From NCBI GenBank assembly GCA_030037635.1, contig JASHQH010000183.1:1-39845 (forward strand): DNA of 39,845 bases, written 5' to 3'. Position numbers and translations under genes: made by a program. The DNA comes from Acidobacteriaceae bacterium (lineage in GTDB: Bacteria; Acidobacteriota; Terriglobia; Terriglobales; Acidobacteriaceae). Below, in pieces: positions 19,484 to 26,693 of this stretch (position 1 is the first letter of the stretch; each line of letters opens with the position of its first letter). The notes beneath the pieces were generated by a model. It ran no database searches. It saw nothing but the letters and a program-made list of their open reading frames with translations, and was not told the origin of the DNA.

Positions 19484-20401
19484 ATGGAACTCAGCCAGCT
19501 CGAAGCCTTCCTCGCCGTAGCTGAGGAGCGCAGCTTTTCGCGCGCTGCGCAGCGTCTGCACCGTACCCAGCCCGCCGTCAGCCAGGTCATCCGCAAGCTG
19601 GAGAAGGCCGTCGGCGAAACCCTCTTTGACCGCTCGGCACGCGACGGCTCGCTCACCGCGGCCGGCGCCCTGCTGCACGATTACGCGCTGCGTCTGCTCG
19701 CCTTGCGCCGCGAGGCCTCCAGCGCCCTCGACGAGCTGAAGAACCTGGAGCGGGGCCACCTGCAACTGGCCGCCAACGAGTACACCATCATGTACCTGTT
19801 GCCGGCCATCGACGCGTTTCGCCGCGAATTTCCCACCATTCCCGTCACCGTGCAACGCATGCTGGCCTCGCGCATCCCTCAGGAGCTCAGCCTGCGCAGC
19901 TTCGAGCTGGGCGTCATCTCCTTCCGTCCCGATCCTGCGCAGATTCGCACCATCGCTGTCTATGGCGACAGCCTGGCCTTCATTGTCAGCCCGCACCACC
20001 CACTCGCCGGCGCCCAGCGCGTCTCTATTCGCGACCTGGGCAACGAAACCTTCATTGCCCACAACGTGGCTTCGCCGCTGCGGCGCAGAGTGATTGAAGC
20101 CTTTCAGCGCTACCGCACGCCGCTCAACATGCCCATCGAACTGCCCACTATCGAGGCCATCAAACGCTTTGTGGCCATGGGTAACGGCGTGGCCCTGGTG
20201 CCGCACATCACGGTGGTCCGCGAACTCGAAACCGGCGACCTGGTGCGCGTTCCCGTTGACGAGCTCGAGATGCGCCGCGTATTGCGCCTGGCGCACCGGC
20301 GCAATGCTGCGCTCTCCTATGCGGCCACGGCCTTTCTGCGCACCCTGAAAAACCTGGCCAAAGTTCACGGCCCGCCGTTCTTCTATCACCTGGAGCGTTA
20401 G
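19484..20401 (+). CDS. LysR-family transcriptional regulator, probable regulator of leuA
   Basis: A 305-residue LysR-type regulator. The N-terminal winged HTH (2-60) reads MELSQLEAFLAVAEERSFSR and then AAQRLHRTQPAVSQVIRKLE. A linker helix and a periplasmic-binding-protein-like effector domain (about 90-295) follow, with LQLAANEYTIMYLLP at its start. GGAG lies about nine bases before the ATG. It is divergent from leuA across a 253-bp region with dyads, the usual arrangement for LysR autoregulation and target control. The effector is unknown; a leucine-pathway intermediate such as isopropylmalate would be a sensible guess by analogy, not evidence. Confidence 0.9.
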   Translation: MELSQLEAFLAVAEERSFSRAAQRLHRTQPAVSQVIRKLEKAVGETLFDRSARDGSLTAAGALLHDYALRLLALRREASSALDELKNLERGHLQLAANEYTIMYLLPAIDAFRREFPTIPVTVQRMLASRIPQELSLRSFELGVISFRPDPAQIRTIAVYGDSLAFIVSPHHPLAGAQRVSIRDLGNETFIAHNVASPLRRRVIEAFQRYRTPLNMPIELPTIEAIKRFVAMGNGVALVPHITVVRELETGDLVRVPVDELEMRRVLRLAHRRNAALSYAATAFLRTLKNLAKVHGPPFFYHLER

Positions 20402-20425
20402 AAACAGGCAGCGAGGATGCGGGCC

Positions 20426-20474
20426 TGCTCCTTGTTCCCTGTTCTCTGCCCCTTGCTGCCTTGCTCCCTTCCCC
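20426..20474. repeat. TGTTCCC-type heptad array after the LysR gene
   Basis: Seven degenerate 7-mers in phase: tgctcct-tgttccc-tgttctc-tgcccct-tgctgcc-ttgctcc-cttcccc. They start 24 bp after the LysR stop. A complementary-orientation array (gggaaca side) follows the next gene at 21261-21288, so the outer-membrane protein gene is bracketed by inverted heptad arrays. The rest of the 246-bp gap contains a possible -10 TACAAT at 20548-20553 without a clear -35. Confidence 0.55.
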
Positions 20475-20647
20475 TGCGTCTAATGCCCAGAAGCTGCCGC
20501 GTGATGCCCATTGAACTGGATGGACCCTCCGGCCCGTTCCGGCCATTTACAATGCTGAGAGCGGAGCCCGGACGTCAGCCGGCGCACCGGAATCAGACCA
20601 GCTCTTTGCCAACCGCTTGGTTGCGCAGCCGCGAGGATCAGGATCGA

Positions 20648-21259
20648 ATGAAGAAGATTGCCTTTTTAGCAGCTCTGCTGGCCGCCTTTGCGGCCGTGGG
20701 CCGCGCCCAGGAAAGCCGCCAGGACCTCAGCATCAGCGGACAGACGATTATTCCTCCTTTTATCGCCTCCTCCACCGACGTGCAGGTTCACTCCAACCGC
20801 GGCTTTGGCGCCATGGCCAGCTATCGCTATATGCTTACGCCCACCAGCGCGCTCGAAGCCAACTACGGCATCACCTACCAGAACAAGTTCGACTACTTCG
20901 GCCCGTCGTTTTACAACGGCATCACGGTCCCGGCGCGCATTCAGGAGATGTCGGGCGCCTTCGTCAAGTCGTTCGTGTTGAAGAACTGGAACCCATTCGT
21001 CGAAGCCGGCCCGGCGGGGTTCATCTTCCTTCCCATCGTCAACTCGGGCCTGGGTACGCTGAACGCCAAGCAGCAAACCGAGGTGGGCGGCGTATACGGT
21101 GCGGGCTTCGCTTACGAGGTCAGCCCCAGCTTCGACGTTCGGGTGGAGTACCGCGGCCAGGTTACCAAGGTGCCGACCTTCGATAATGGCACCCAATTCA
21201 ATACCAACAAGTGGTTCAACATGAACGATCCGGTTATCGGAGTCGCCTACCACTTCTAA
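20648..21259 (+). CDS. Outer-membrane beta-barrel protein (small OMP)
   Basis: A 203-residue predicted outer-membrane barrel. I chose the ATG at 20648: a short basic start MKKIAFLAALLAAFAAVGRA is a clear signal peptide with cleavage before QES, and GAGG/AGG stretches lie upstream; the frame itself opens earlier. The mature part alternates polar and hydrophobic residues with aromatic girdles (FGAMASYRYMLTP, ALEANYGITYQNKF, VRVEYRGQV) and ends with the C-terminal aromatic signature VAYHF used for barrel insertion. It resembles OmpA-type or OMP_b-brl barrels with eight strands. No ligand can be inferred. It is bracketed by heptad arrays and converges on pheA. Confidence 0.8.
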   Translation: MKKIAFLAALLAAFAAVGRAQESRQDLSISGQTIIPPFIASSTDVQVHSNRGFGAMASYRYMLTPTSALEANYGITYQNKFDYFGPSFYNGITVPARIQEMSGAFVKSFVLKNWNPFVEAGPAGFIFLPIVNSGLGTLNAKQQTEVGGVYGAGFAYEVSPSFDVRVEYRGQVTKVPTFDNGTQFNTNKWFNMNDPVIGVAYHF

Positions 21260-21260
21260 G

Positions 21261-21288
21261 AAGCAGGGGCCGAGGGAGCGAGGGAACA
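21261..21288. repeat. GGGAACA-oriented heptad array after the OMP gene
   Basis: Units aagcagg-ggccgag-ggagcga-gggaaca are the reverse-complement type of the array at 20426-20474 and begin right after the OMP stop codon. The arrangement is degenerate, so only the phase and composition support it. Confidence 0.45.
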
Positions 21289-21301
21289 AGAAAGCTGCCG
21301 G

Positions 21302-22168
21302 CTACTGGCTGCTTGATCGCCCCACGCCTCGCGCCTCGCGATAGCGTCCCAGCTCCTTCACCATGCCGCAGTGCCCCCGCAGCGCGTCGATGATGCGAGA
21401 AACCTCGCTGCCGGCGCCGGCACGCGCGCCCTCGCCGCTCGATCCAATCTGGCAGTCCACATAAAAGATGTACTCCCATGGCTTGCCGTGCACCGGCCGC
21501 GACTCGATCTTGGTCAGGTTGGTTCCCATGGCGCTCAATGCGGTCAGCGCCGCCACCAGCGATCCTGGGCGATTCTCCACCGTGAAGGCGATGCTCATCT
21601 TATTCGCTTCAGGATCGGCGCCCGCCTCGCCGGCGCGCCGCACCAGGAAGAAGCGCGTGTAATTCTCCGCATCGTCCTCGATGCCCAGGGCCAGAATCTT
21701 CGCGCCGTAGTACGCGGCAGCCGCCTCGCTGGCGATCGCCGCCGCATAAGGATCCTGCTGCTCCGCAAGCTGCTTCACGCTGCCCGCGGTGTCGTAAAAC
21801 GCAATGGCTTTCATGTGGGGATGCGCGGCCAAAAAACGCCGGCACTGCGCCAGCGCCACGGGATGCGAATATACGCGCTCGATCTCCTCCAGCGACGCGC
21901 CCTCAATGGCGATCAGGTTGTGGCGGATGCGCACCAGCGTCTCACGCACTACTCGTACGTCGTGCTTCAACAGCAGATCAAAATGTTCCAGAACCGATCC
22001 GGCCAGGCTGTTCTCAATGGGAATCGCGGCCGCGGCGGCTGCGCCCTCGTCGAGCTTCGCGAACACCTCCGCCGAAAGCGCGCAGGGCAGAATCTCCGCG
22101 TCCGGCACCAGCTTCAGCGCCGCCTCGTGGCTGAACGAGCCCGGCTCCCCTTGGATTGCAATCTTCAT
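21302..22168 (-). CDS. pheA: PheA, monofunctional prephenate dehydratase with ACT domain
   Basis: Converts prephenate to phenylpyruvate in phenylalanine synthesis. The 288 residues hold a periplasmic-binding-fold catalytic domain (1-180) with GEPGSFSHEAA (7-17), IPIENSLAGSV (49-59) and the catalytic TRFF motif (171-174). An ACT domain (about 192-270) follows, carrying GSLV (202-205) and ESRP (222-225), the two phenylalanine-binding motifs, so feedback control by phenylalanine is expected. No chorismate mutase domain is present. The C-terminus is a basic low-complexity tail. No clear ribosome site precedes the ATG at 22168. It converges on the OMP gene. Confidence 0.95.
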   Translation of the reverse strand: MKIAIQGEPGSFSHEAALKLVPDAEILPCALSAEVFAKLDEGAAAAAAIPIENSLAGSVLEHFDLLLKHDVRVVRETLVRIRHNLIAIEGASLEEIERVYSHPVALAQCRRFLAAHPHMKAIAFYDTAGSVKQLAEQQDPYAAAIASEAAAAYYGAKILALGIEDDAENYTRFFLVRRAGEAGADPEANKMSIAFTVENRPGSLVAALTALSAMGTNLTKIESRPVHGKPWEYIFYVDCQIGSSGEGARAGAGSEVSRIIDALRGHCGMVKELGRYREARGVGRSSSQ

Positions 22169-22187
22169 GTCGCGATGCAGCGCCGGC

Positions 22188-22339
22188 TTGGGTGCCCCAG
22201 GTCCCGGGGTCCCCGCGAGCGATTTCTGCTCGCTGGGGTGGAGGTCCCGATTTTTGAGACCCGGGAAACCGCAGCGCGTCTTTCTCGCACCTTATCACAC
22301 GGCTTCGCCCGCCTTTCGTAACACCGGTCTCCAGACCGG
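22188..22339. repeat. Palindrome-rich intergenic repeats between pheA and the stress protein gene
   Basis: The 373-bp divergent gap contains compact palindromes. One is a hairpin ccccgcgagc...gctcgctgggg (22211-22237) followed by GTGG, set between GGTCCC/GGGTC blocks. Another is the near-perfect dyad ccggtct-cc-agaccgg (22324-22339). The hairpin plus GGGGTG flank recurs at about 28640-28660. From 22340 to 22541 I see no gene and only a weak leader for the downstream gene. The promoters of both divergent genes must lie here but none is obvious. Confidence 0.6.
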
Positions 22340-22541
22340 CTGTCGTGCCGGCGTCCACGCCCGCACACGCGGTGCTGCCAATGCGACCCATATGATCAGC
22401 AGCGAATTCGAACTCCACAAACGGCGCGCCCAGACGCCGCGGCCAGGCGCTGTTCGATACCTGCCGCACTCAAATCGAGTCTTTGCGGCCCTCCCCATCA
22501 TCTCAATGGTGGGCGGTTGCGCGACCGCTCTGGAGAGCCTT

Positions 22542-23405
22542 ATGGCGATCATCACCAGCATCCTGTTTCCCGTTGACTTCTCGCCGTCCTGCGTGGCCAT
22601 GGGAACTTATGTCAAGCGGGCCGCGTCCATTCTTGGCGCTCAAGTCTCGCTGCTCCACGTCTTCGATCCCAACAGCTACTCCGGCGTCGAGGTGTATCTG
22701 CGGGGCCCTGTCGAAATCGCCGAAGAGCATCAGGAAGTCGCGCGCCAAAAACTCAACCACTTCCTCCACCACGAGTTTCCGGCTGCGCACTTCCCGCGCA
22801 TCCTGGCCTGCGGCGACCCTGCGGCCGAGATCGCCAAAACCGCGCGCCGCGGCTTCGACATCATCATCATGCCCACCCACGCTGGAAGCTTTCGCCGCAC
22901 GCTGCTGGGCTCAACCACGGCCAAGGTGCTCGATGCGGCCGACTGCCCGGTGGAAACCAGCCACCACGCCGAAACCATCGCACCGCGGCCCATGGAGCAT
23001 CGCGAATTGCTTTGCGCCATAGCTCTCAGCGAGGATTCAGAGCGCGTGCTTGGCTATGCGCACCAGGAAGCGCAGCAGGCGCACTCCAATCTGCGCATCA
23101 TTCACGCCATTCCAGCCGATGATCCAAAGCTTCCCGTGCGGCTCGATCTCGGGGAGCACATCCAGTCGGCTGAACGGCGCGAGGCCAGCCAGCGCATTGA
23201 AGCCCTGCAGAAGAAGGTTGGATCGAATGCTCCGGTTCGCATCGCCGTCGGCCCCGTCAAGGAAGCGCTGCTCGAGGCCGCGCGCCATTCCGACGCCGAC
23301 GCGCTCATCATCGGCAGAAGCCCGCAGCCGGGTTACAAGGGACGCCTCCGCGATCTCACCTATTCCGTGATCCGCGACTCCCCCTTCCCCGTCATCAGCG
23401 TCTGA
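22542..23405 (+). CDS. Tandem-domain universal stress protein (UspA family)
   Basis: A 287-residue protein with two Usp folds (about 1-140 and 147-287). The reading frame opens far upstream, but the ATG at 22542 has GGAGAG four bases before it and begins MAIITSILFPVDFSP, the canonical Usp start. Domain 1 continues AASILGAQVSLLHVF and IIIMPTHAG. Domain 2 has NLRIIHAIPADD, ADALIIGRSP and ends SPFPVISV. Neither domain shows a fully canonical G-x2-G-x9-GS ATP loop, so nucleotide binding is uncertain. Usp proteins act in stress or dormancy, but the partner is unknown. Confidence 0.88.
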   Translation: MAIITSILFPVDFSPSCVAMGTYVKRAASILGAQVSLLHVFDPNSYSGVEVYLRGPVEIAEEHQEVARQKLNHFLHHEFPAAHFPRILACGDPAAEIAKTARRGFDIIIMPTHAGSFRRTLLGSTTAKVLDAADCPVETSHHAETIAPRPMEHRELLCAIALSEDSERVLGYAHQEAQQAHSNLRIIHAIPADDPKLPVRLDLGEHIQSAERREASQRIEALQKKVGSNAPVRIAVGPVKEALLEAARHSDADALIIGRSPQPGYKGRLRDLTYSVIRDSPFPVISV

Positions 23406-23426
23406 TTGGCCTCAACTCTCTGCTCT

Positions 23427-24308
23427 CTAGCCCCTGCCTTTCATCCACAAATCTGCCGACACAAACGCCAGAAACACCATCGCGATCACGCCGTTCATGG
23501 CAAAGAACGCCGCATTCAGCCGCCGCAAATCGCGCGGCGACACAATCGCGTGTTCGTAGGCCAGCAGCAGGCCCACGGCGCCGATTCCCGCCCAACCCGC
23601 GCGGCCAAAACCAAAAAGATAGCCGAACCACACCAGCAGCGCCAGCATGGCAAGATGCATGGCGCGCGCCGTCCAAAATGCGAACGTCAAGCCCATGGCT
23701 TGCGGCAGGCTGTGCAGCCCGGCGGCGCGGTCGTGCTCATAGTCCTGGCAGGCATAGAGCACATCGAACCCGCCCGCCCACAGCGTCACCGCCGCGGTGA
23801 GCACCAGAATGCGCGCATCCATGCTGCCACGCACGGCAATCCACGCCGCCGTGGGCGCCAGACCCAGCGCCAGGCCCAATCCCAGGTGCGACCACTGGGT
23901 AAACCGCTTCAGGTAGCTGTAACCCAGCAGCACTGCCAGAGCCACCGGCGCCAGTTCCAGCGTCAGCCGGTTCAGCTCCGCCGCAGCCGCCACAAACACT
24001 GCGGCCGCCACACACGCAAACCCCAGCACAAACTGCCGCGATAGCAACCCTGCCGGAATGGCCCGCCCTCGAGTCCTCGGATTGGCAGCATCCAGGTCCG
24101 CATCGGCCCAGCGGTTAAAGGCCATGGCCGACGAGCGCGCCGCCACCATCGCCACCACGATCCACGCCACCGTGCGCCAGCCCGGCAGCCCGCGCGCGGC
24201 CAGCAGCATGGCCGTCAGCGCAAACGGCAGCGCAAAGATGGAGTGCTCCCACTTGATCATCTCCAGCGCAATGCCGATCTTCTTCAAAATCCGTGCCATG
24301 GGCGACAT
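23427..24308 (-). CDS. UbiA-superfamily prenyltransferase, probably for menaquinone synthesis
   Basis: Integral-membrane transferase that attaches a polyprenyl chain to an aromatic acceptor. The 293 residues contain about eight or nine hydrophobic helices and both Asp-rich motifs: NRWADADLD (65-73) and DYEHD (189-193), which bind Mg-prenyl diphosphate. The second motif context, YACQDYEHDRAAGLHS, resembles the UbiA-like group called putative 4-hydroxybenzoate polyprenyltransferase, some of which work as MqnP in the futalosine route. Menaquinone use would fit an acidobacterium, but the substrate is inferred. Start is at 24308 or 24299. It converges on the Usp gene (21 bp) and is divergent from the cyclic-nucleotide-binding gene. 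Confidence 0.88.
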   Translation of the reverse strand: MSPMARILKKIGIALEMIKWEHSIFALPFALTAMLLAARGLPGWRTVAWIVVAMVAARSSAMAFNRWADADLDAANPRTRGRAIPAGLLSRQFVLGFACVAAAVFVAAAAELNRLTLELAPVALAVLLGYSYLKRFTQWSHLGLGLALGLAPTAAWIAVRGSMDARILVLTAAVTLWAGGFDVLYACQDYEHDRAAGLHSLPQAMGLTFAFWTARAMHLAMLALLVWFGYLFGFGRAGWAGIGAVGLLLAYEHAIVSPRDLRRLNAAFFAMNGVIAMVFLAFVSADLWMKGRG

Positions 24309-24460
24309 TCTCTACTGTAACTGAGGCGGCAATTCTGCCCTCCCGGGCGCAAAAGCGGGCGCCAACCACCGCGTTGTCACCCTCTGAGCCCATTTGCCGC
24401 CGAATGCGCTCCAAATCACTCGCCCGTCAGGCCGGAAACTGGACTCAGTCACGCTCAAAA

Positions 24461-24474
24461 GTGACGTACATCAC
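24461..24474. promoter_or_regulatory. CRP-like operator upstream of the cyclic-nucleotide-binding gene
   Basis: GTGACGTACATCAC is a GTGA-N6-TCAC dyad matching the core of the CRP consensus (TGTGA-N6-TCACA), with A-rich flanks on both sides. A second inverted TCAC/GTGA pair overlaps its left half (24449-24464). It is centred about 63 bp before the ATG at 24531, in the divergent gap from the prenyltransferase gene, so either gene could be the target. Confidence 0.55.
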
Positions 24475-24530
24475 AAGTGATTCGCCCAAATCAATGAAAT
24501 TATGGCTCCAGTTCCCCGCGGACGCTCGCC

Positions 24531-24971
24531 ATGATAGCCGCGACAACACCAATCAGGCTGCAGATGGACCTCGATCCCAACGCATTCGTCGCCGATCCGG
24601 AGCTGATTCGCGCACTCGATGTGCGCTCCACTCCGGTTCCTTGCGACACCGATCGCCTCCTGTTCCGCCAGGACGAGCCCTCGATTGGCGTCTACATCCT
24701 TCACGAGGGTGAAGCCGCCTTAACCATGGATTCCCCCACCGGCCAGCAGCTTTTCTCCGTTCGGGCTACCGCCGGGTCGTTGCTCGGCCTTCCCGGGCTC
24801 ATCGGCAATCAGCCTTACTCGCTTTCGGCAGTCGCGCGCGCAGGGGCGCGGGTCAGTTTTGTCAGCCGCGCCGAGTTCACCGCGCTCATGCAGTCTGATC
24901 CCCTGCTCTCGCTCAAAATCCTGCGCGTACTGGCCGCCGAGGTCCGCACTGCCCGCCGCGCCCTCTTCTAG
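24531..24971 (+). CDS. Stand-alone cyclic-nucleotide-binding domain protein without DNA-binding domain
   Basis: A 146-residue protein with a Crp/Fnr-type cNMP-binding fold: LFRQDEPSIGVYILHEGEA, then LFSVRATAGSLLGLPGLIG and a C-terminal dimerisation-type helix ending RTARRALF. No helix-turn-helix follows; the stop is genuine and the next 80 bp do not continue it in another frame as far as I can read. The phosphate-binding cassette arginine is not clearly preserved, so the ligand is uncertain. The start could be 24531 or the ATG at 24564; neither has a good ribosome site. A CRP-like operator lies upstream. It may be a sensor subunit or a decayed regulator. Confidence 0.75.
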   Translation: MIAATTPIRLQMDLDPNAFVADPELIRALDVRSTPVPCDTDRLLFRQDEPSIGVYILHEGEAALTMDSPTGQQLFSVRATAGSLLGLPGLIGNQPYSLSAVARAGARVSFVSRAEFTALMQSDPLLSLKILRVLAAEVRTARRALF

Positions 24972-25041
24972 GTTGCATCCCCATATACCGCCGCGCGATT
25001 ACCTTCGGCCATTGACCCGCATCCGCGTAGCCGTTACCTGC

Positions 25042-25047
25042 TAAACT
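25042..25047 (+). promoter_or_regulatory. Possible -10 element for a leaderless plsY transcript
   Basis: TAAACT sits six bases before the plsY GTG and no Shine-Dalgarno is visible. This TANNNT-to-start spacing is what leaderless genes show in other phyla. TTGACC at 25012-25017 is too far upstream (24 bp) to be a standard -35 for it. Confidence 0.3.
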
Positions 25048-25053
25048 CTCGTC

Positions 25054-25686
25054 GTGCTCCTCCGCTTTGCCATCATCGCAGTCGCCGCCTATCTTTTGGG
25101 ATCGATTCCTTTCGGCTATCTGCTGATGCGCATCTTCCGCCAGCAGGACATACGCACCTTCGGCAGCGGCAACATCGGCGCCACCAATGTGCTGCGCACC
25201 GGCGCGCACGGCCTCGGTGTGGCCACCTTCGCCCTCGACGTGCTCAAAGGATGCGCCGCGGTCTGGCTCGGCGGCTGGCTCGGCTCGCTCCTCATGCCCA
25301 CTGTGCCGCTGCGCAGCGTCCAGGCCATCGCCGCCCTCTTTGCCGTGCTCGGGCACATGTTCACTGTCTGGCTGCATTTTCACGGAGGCAAAGGCGTGGC
25401 CACAGGCTTCGGCGTCTTTCTTGTCATCTCGCCTTGGGCAGCGCTGGCTGCCATCGGCACCTTTTTCCTCACCGTCGCCCTCAGCCGCTACGTTGCCGTC
25501 GGTTCCATGGTCGGCGCCGCGTCATTCCCGCTCTACGCCTGGTTGCTGGTCAAGGGCCAGCGGCCGGCTGCCTTCTTCGCCGCTGGCGTCTGCGTCGCCT
25601 TGCTCATCATCGCCAAGCACCACTCCAACCTGCGCCGCCTGCACGACGGCACGGAATACAAACTCGGGGCCAGGAACCAGGAATGA
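25054..25686 (+). CDS. plsY: PlsY, acyl-phosphate:glycerol-3-phosphate acyltransferase
   Basis: Inner-membrane enzyme that acylates glycerol-3-phosphate with acyl-phosphate in the first phospholipid step. It starts with GTG at 25054, giving 210 residues. The three family loops are visible: GSIPFGYLLMRIF, FGSGNIGATNVLRTGAHG, and HFHGGKGVATGFGVF, followed by KHHSNLRRLHDGTE near the end. About five hydrophobic segments fit the family. The C-terminal tail LGARNQE is encoded by a repeated CCAGGAA heptad, and the stop overlaps the gpsA start as ATGA. It is paired with gpsA, which supplies the substrate. Confidence 0.94.
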   Translation: MLLRFAIIAVAAYLLGSIPFGYLLMRIFRQQDIRTFGSGNIGATNVLRTGAHGLGVATFALDVLKGCAAVWLGGWLGSLLMPTVPLRSVQAIAALFAVLGHMFTVWLHFHGGKGVATGFGVFLVISPWAALAAIGTFFLTVALSRYVAVGSMVGAASFPLYAWLLVKGQRPAAFFAAGVCVALLIIAKHHSNLRRLHDGTEYKLGARNQE

Positions 25687-26690
25687 GCCGCATCGCCATT
25701 CTCGGCGCCGGCGCCTGGGGAACCGCCCTCGCGCTCTCGCTCTATCGCCGCGGCGGTCACCAGCTCACGCTTTGGGCCCACATCCCTGAGCTGGCCCAAC
25801 AAATCAACGACGCCCGCGAGAATTCCCAATTCCTCCCCGGCTTTCCCATCCCCGCCGGCGTCACCGTCACCAACGACTGCGCCGCCATCAATGCGGCCGA
25901 CATCCTCGTTGTCGTCATCCCCTCGGAATTCCTGCGACCCACACTGCTGCGCACGCGCAACTGCCTGCGCATCGGCCAGTTTGTCTTGAGCGCCACCAAA
26001 GGCCTTGAAGAGGGCACGCACTTTCGCATGACCCAGGTGCTTTCTGACACGCTCGAGCCCGCCGGACTCCTGCTCTCCATCGGCGCGCTCTCCGGCCCCA
26101 GCTTCGCGCAGGAAGTCGCGCAAGGCCAGCCCACCGCCGTCACCGTCGCCTTCAGCGATCCGCAGGTTGCCGCCCTCATCCAGCAGGAGTTCTCGTCGGA
26201 ATCTCTCCGCCTCTACACGTCAACCGATGTCATCGGCGTCGAGCTCGGCGGCGCGCTCAAGAACGTAATCGCCATCGCCGCCGGCATCGCCGTCGGTGTC
26301 GGCCTGGGCCACAACTCCATCGCCGCGCTCATCACGCGCGGCATCGTCGAGATCACGCGCCTCGCCGTGGCCTGCGGCGCGCGCCGCGAAACCCTCGCCG
26401 GCCTCTCCGGCATCGGCGACCTGGTGCTTACCTGCACCGGCAGCTTAAGCCGCAACCGCACTGTCGGCCAGGCGCTCGGCCAGGGACGCAAGCTGCCTGA
26501 GATTCTCGCCTCGCTCGGCGGCAAAGTGGCTGAAGGCGTGTTCACCACCCGCGCCGCACTCGGCCTCGCCCGCCAGCGCGGCGTCGAAATGCCTATCACC
26601 GAGCAGATGGAGTTGATCCTGAACCGAGGCAAGGATCCCCGCGACGCCATCCGCGCGCTGATGCTCCGCCCCGGCAAAGACGAGCAGTAG
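25683..26690 (+). CDS. gpsA: GpsA, NAD(P)H-dependent glycerol-3-phosphate dehydrogenase
   Basis: Cytosolic enzyme that reduces dihydroxyacetone phosphate to sn-glycerol-3-phosphate, the substrate of PlsY. The frame opens earlier, but the ATG at 25683 fits: it overlaps the plsY stop, and AGGA from the CCAGGAA repeat lies just before it. It yields 335 residues starting MSRIAILGAGAWGTALAL, with the nucleotide motif GAGAWGTA (8-15), the lysine region SATKGLEEGT (Lys106), GPSFAQEV (138-145), catalytic Lys193 in GGALKNVIAIAAG and GLSGIGDLVLTC. Only 3 bp separate its stop from that of the convergent porin gene. Confidence 0.97.
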   Translation: MSRIAILGAGAWGTALALSLYRRGGHQLTLWAHIPELAQQINDARENSQFLPGFPIPAGVTVTNDCAAINAADILVVVIPSEFLRPTLLRTRNCLRIGQFVLSATKGLEEGTHFRMTQVLSDTLEPAGLLLSIGALSGPSFAQEVAQGQPTAVTVAFSDPQVAALIQQEFSSESLRLYTSTDVIGVELGGALKNVIAIAAGIAVGVGLGHNSIAALITRGIVEITRLAVACGARRETLAGLSGIGDLVLTCTGSLSRNRTVGQALGQGRKLPEILASLGGKVAEGVFTTRAALGLARQRGVEMPITEQMELILNRGKDPRDAIRALMLRPGKDEQ

Positions 26691-26693
26691 CGA

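Noticed and set aside
21804..22541. N-terminal extension of the universal stress protein
   Set aside because: It is antisense to pheA and passes through intergenic palindromes; the Usp fold starts at 22542 with a ribosome site.
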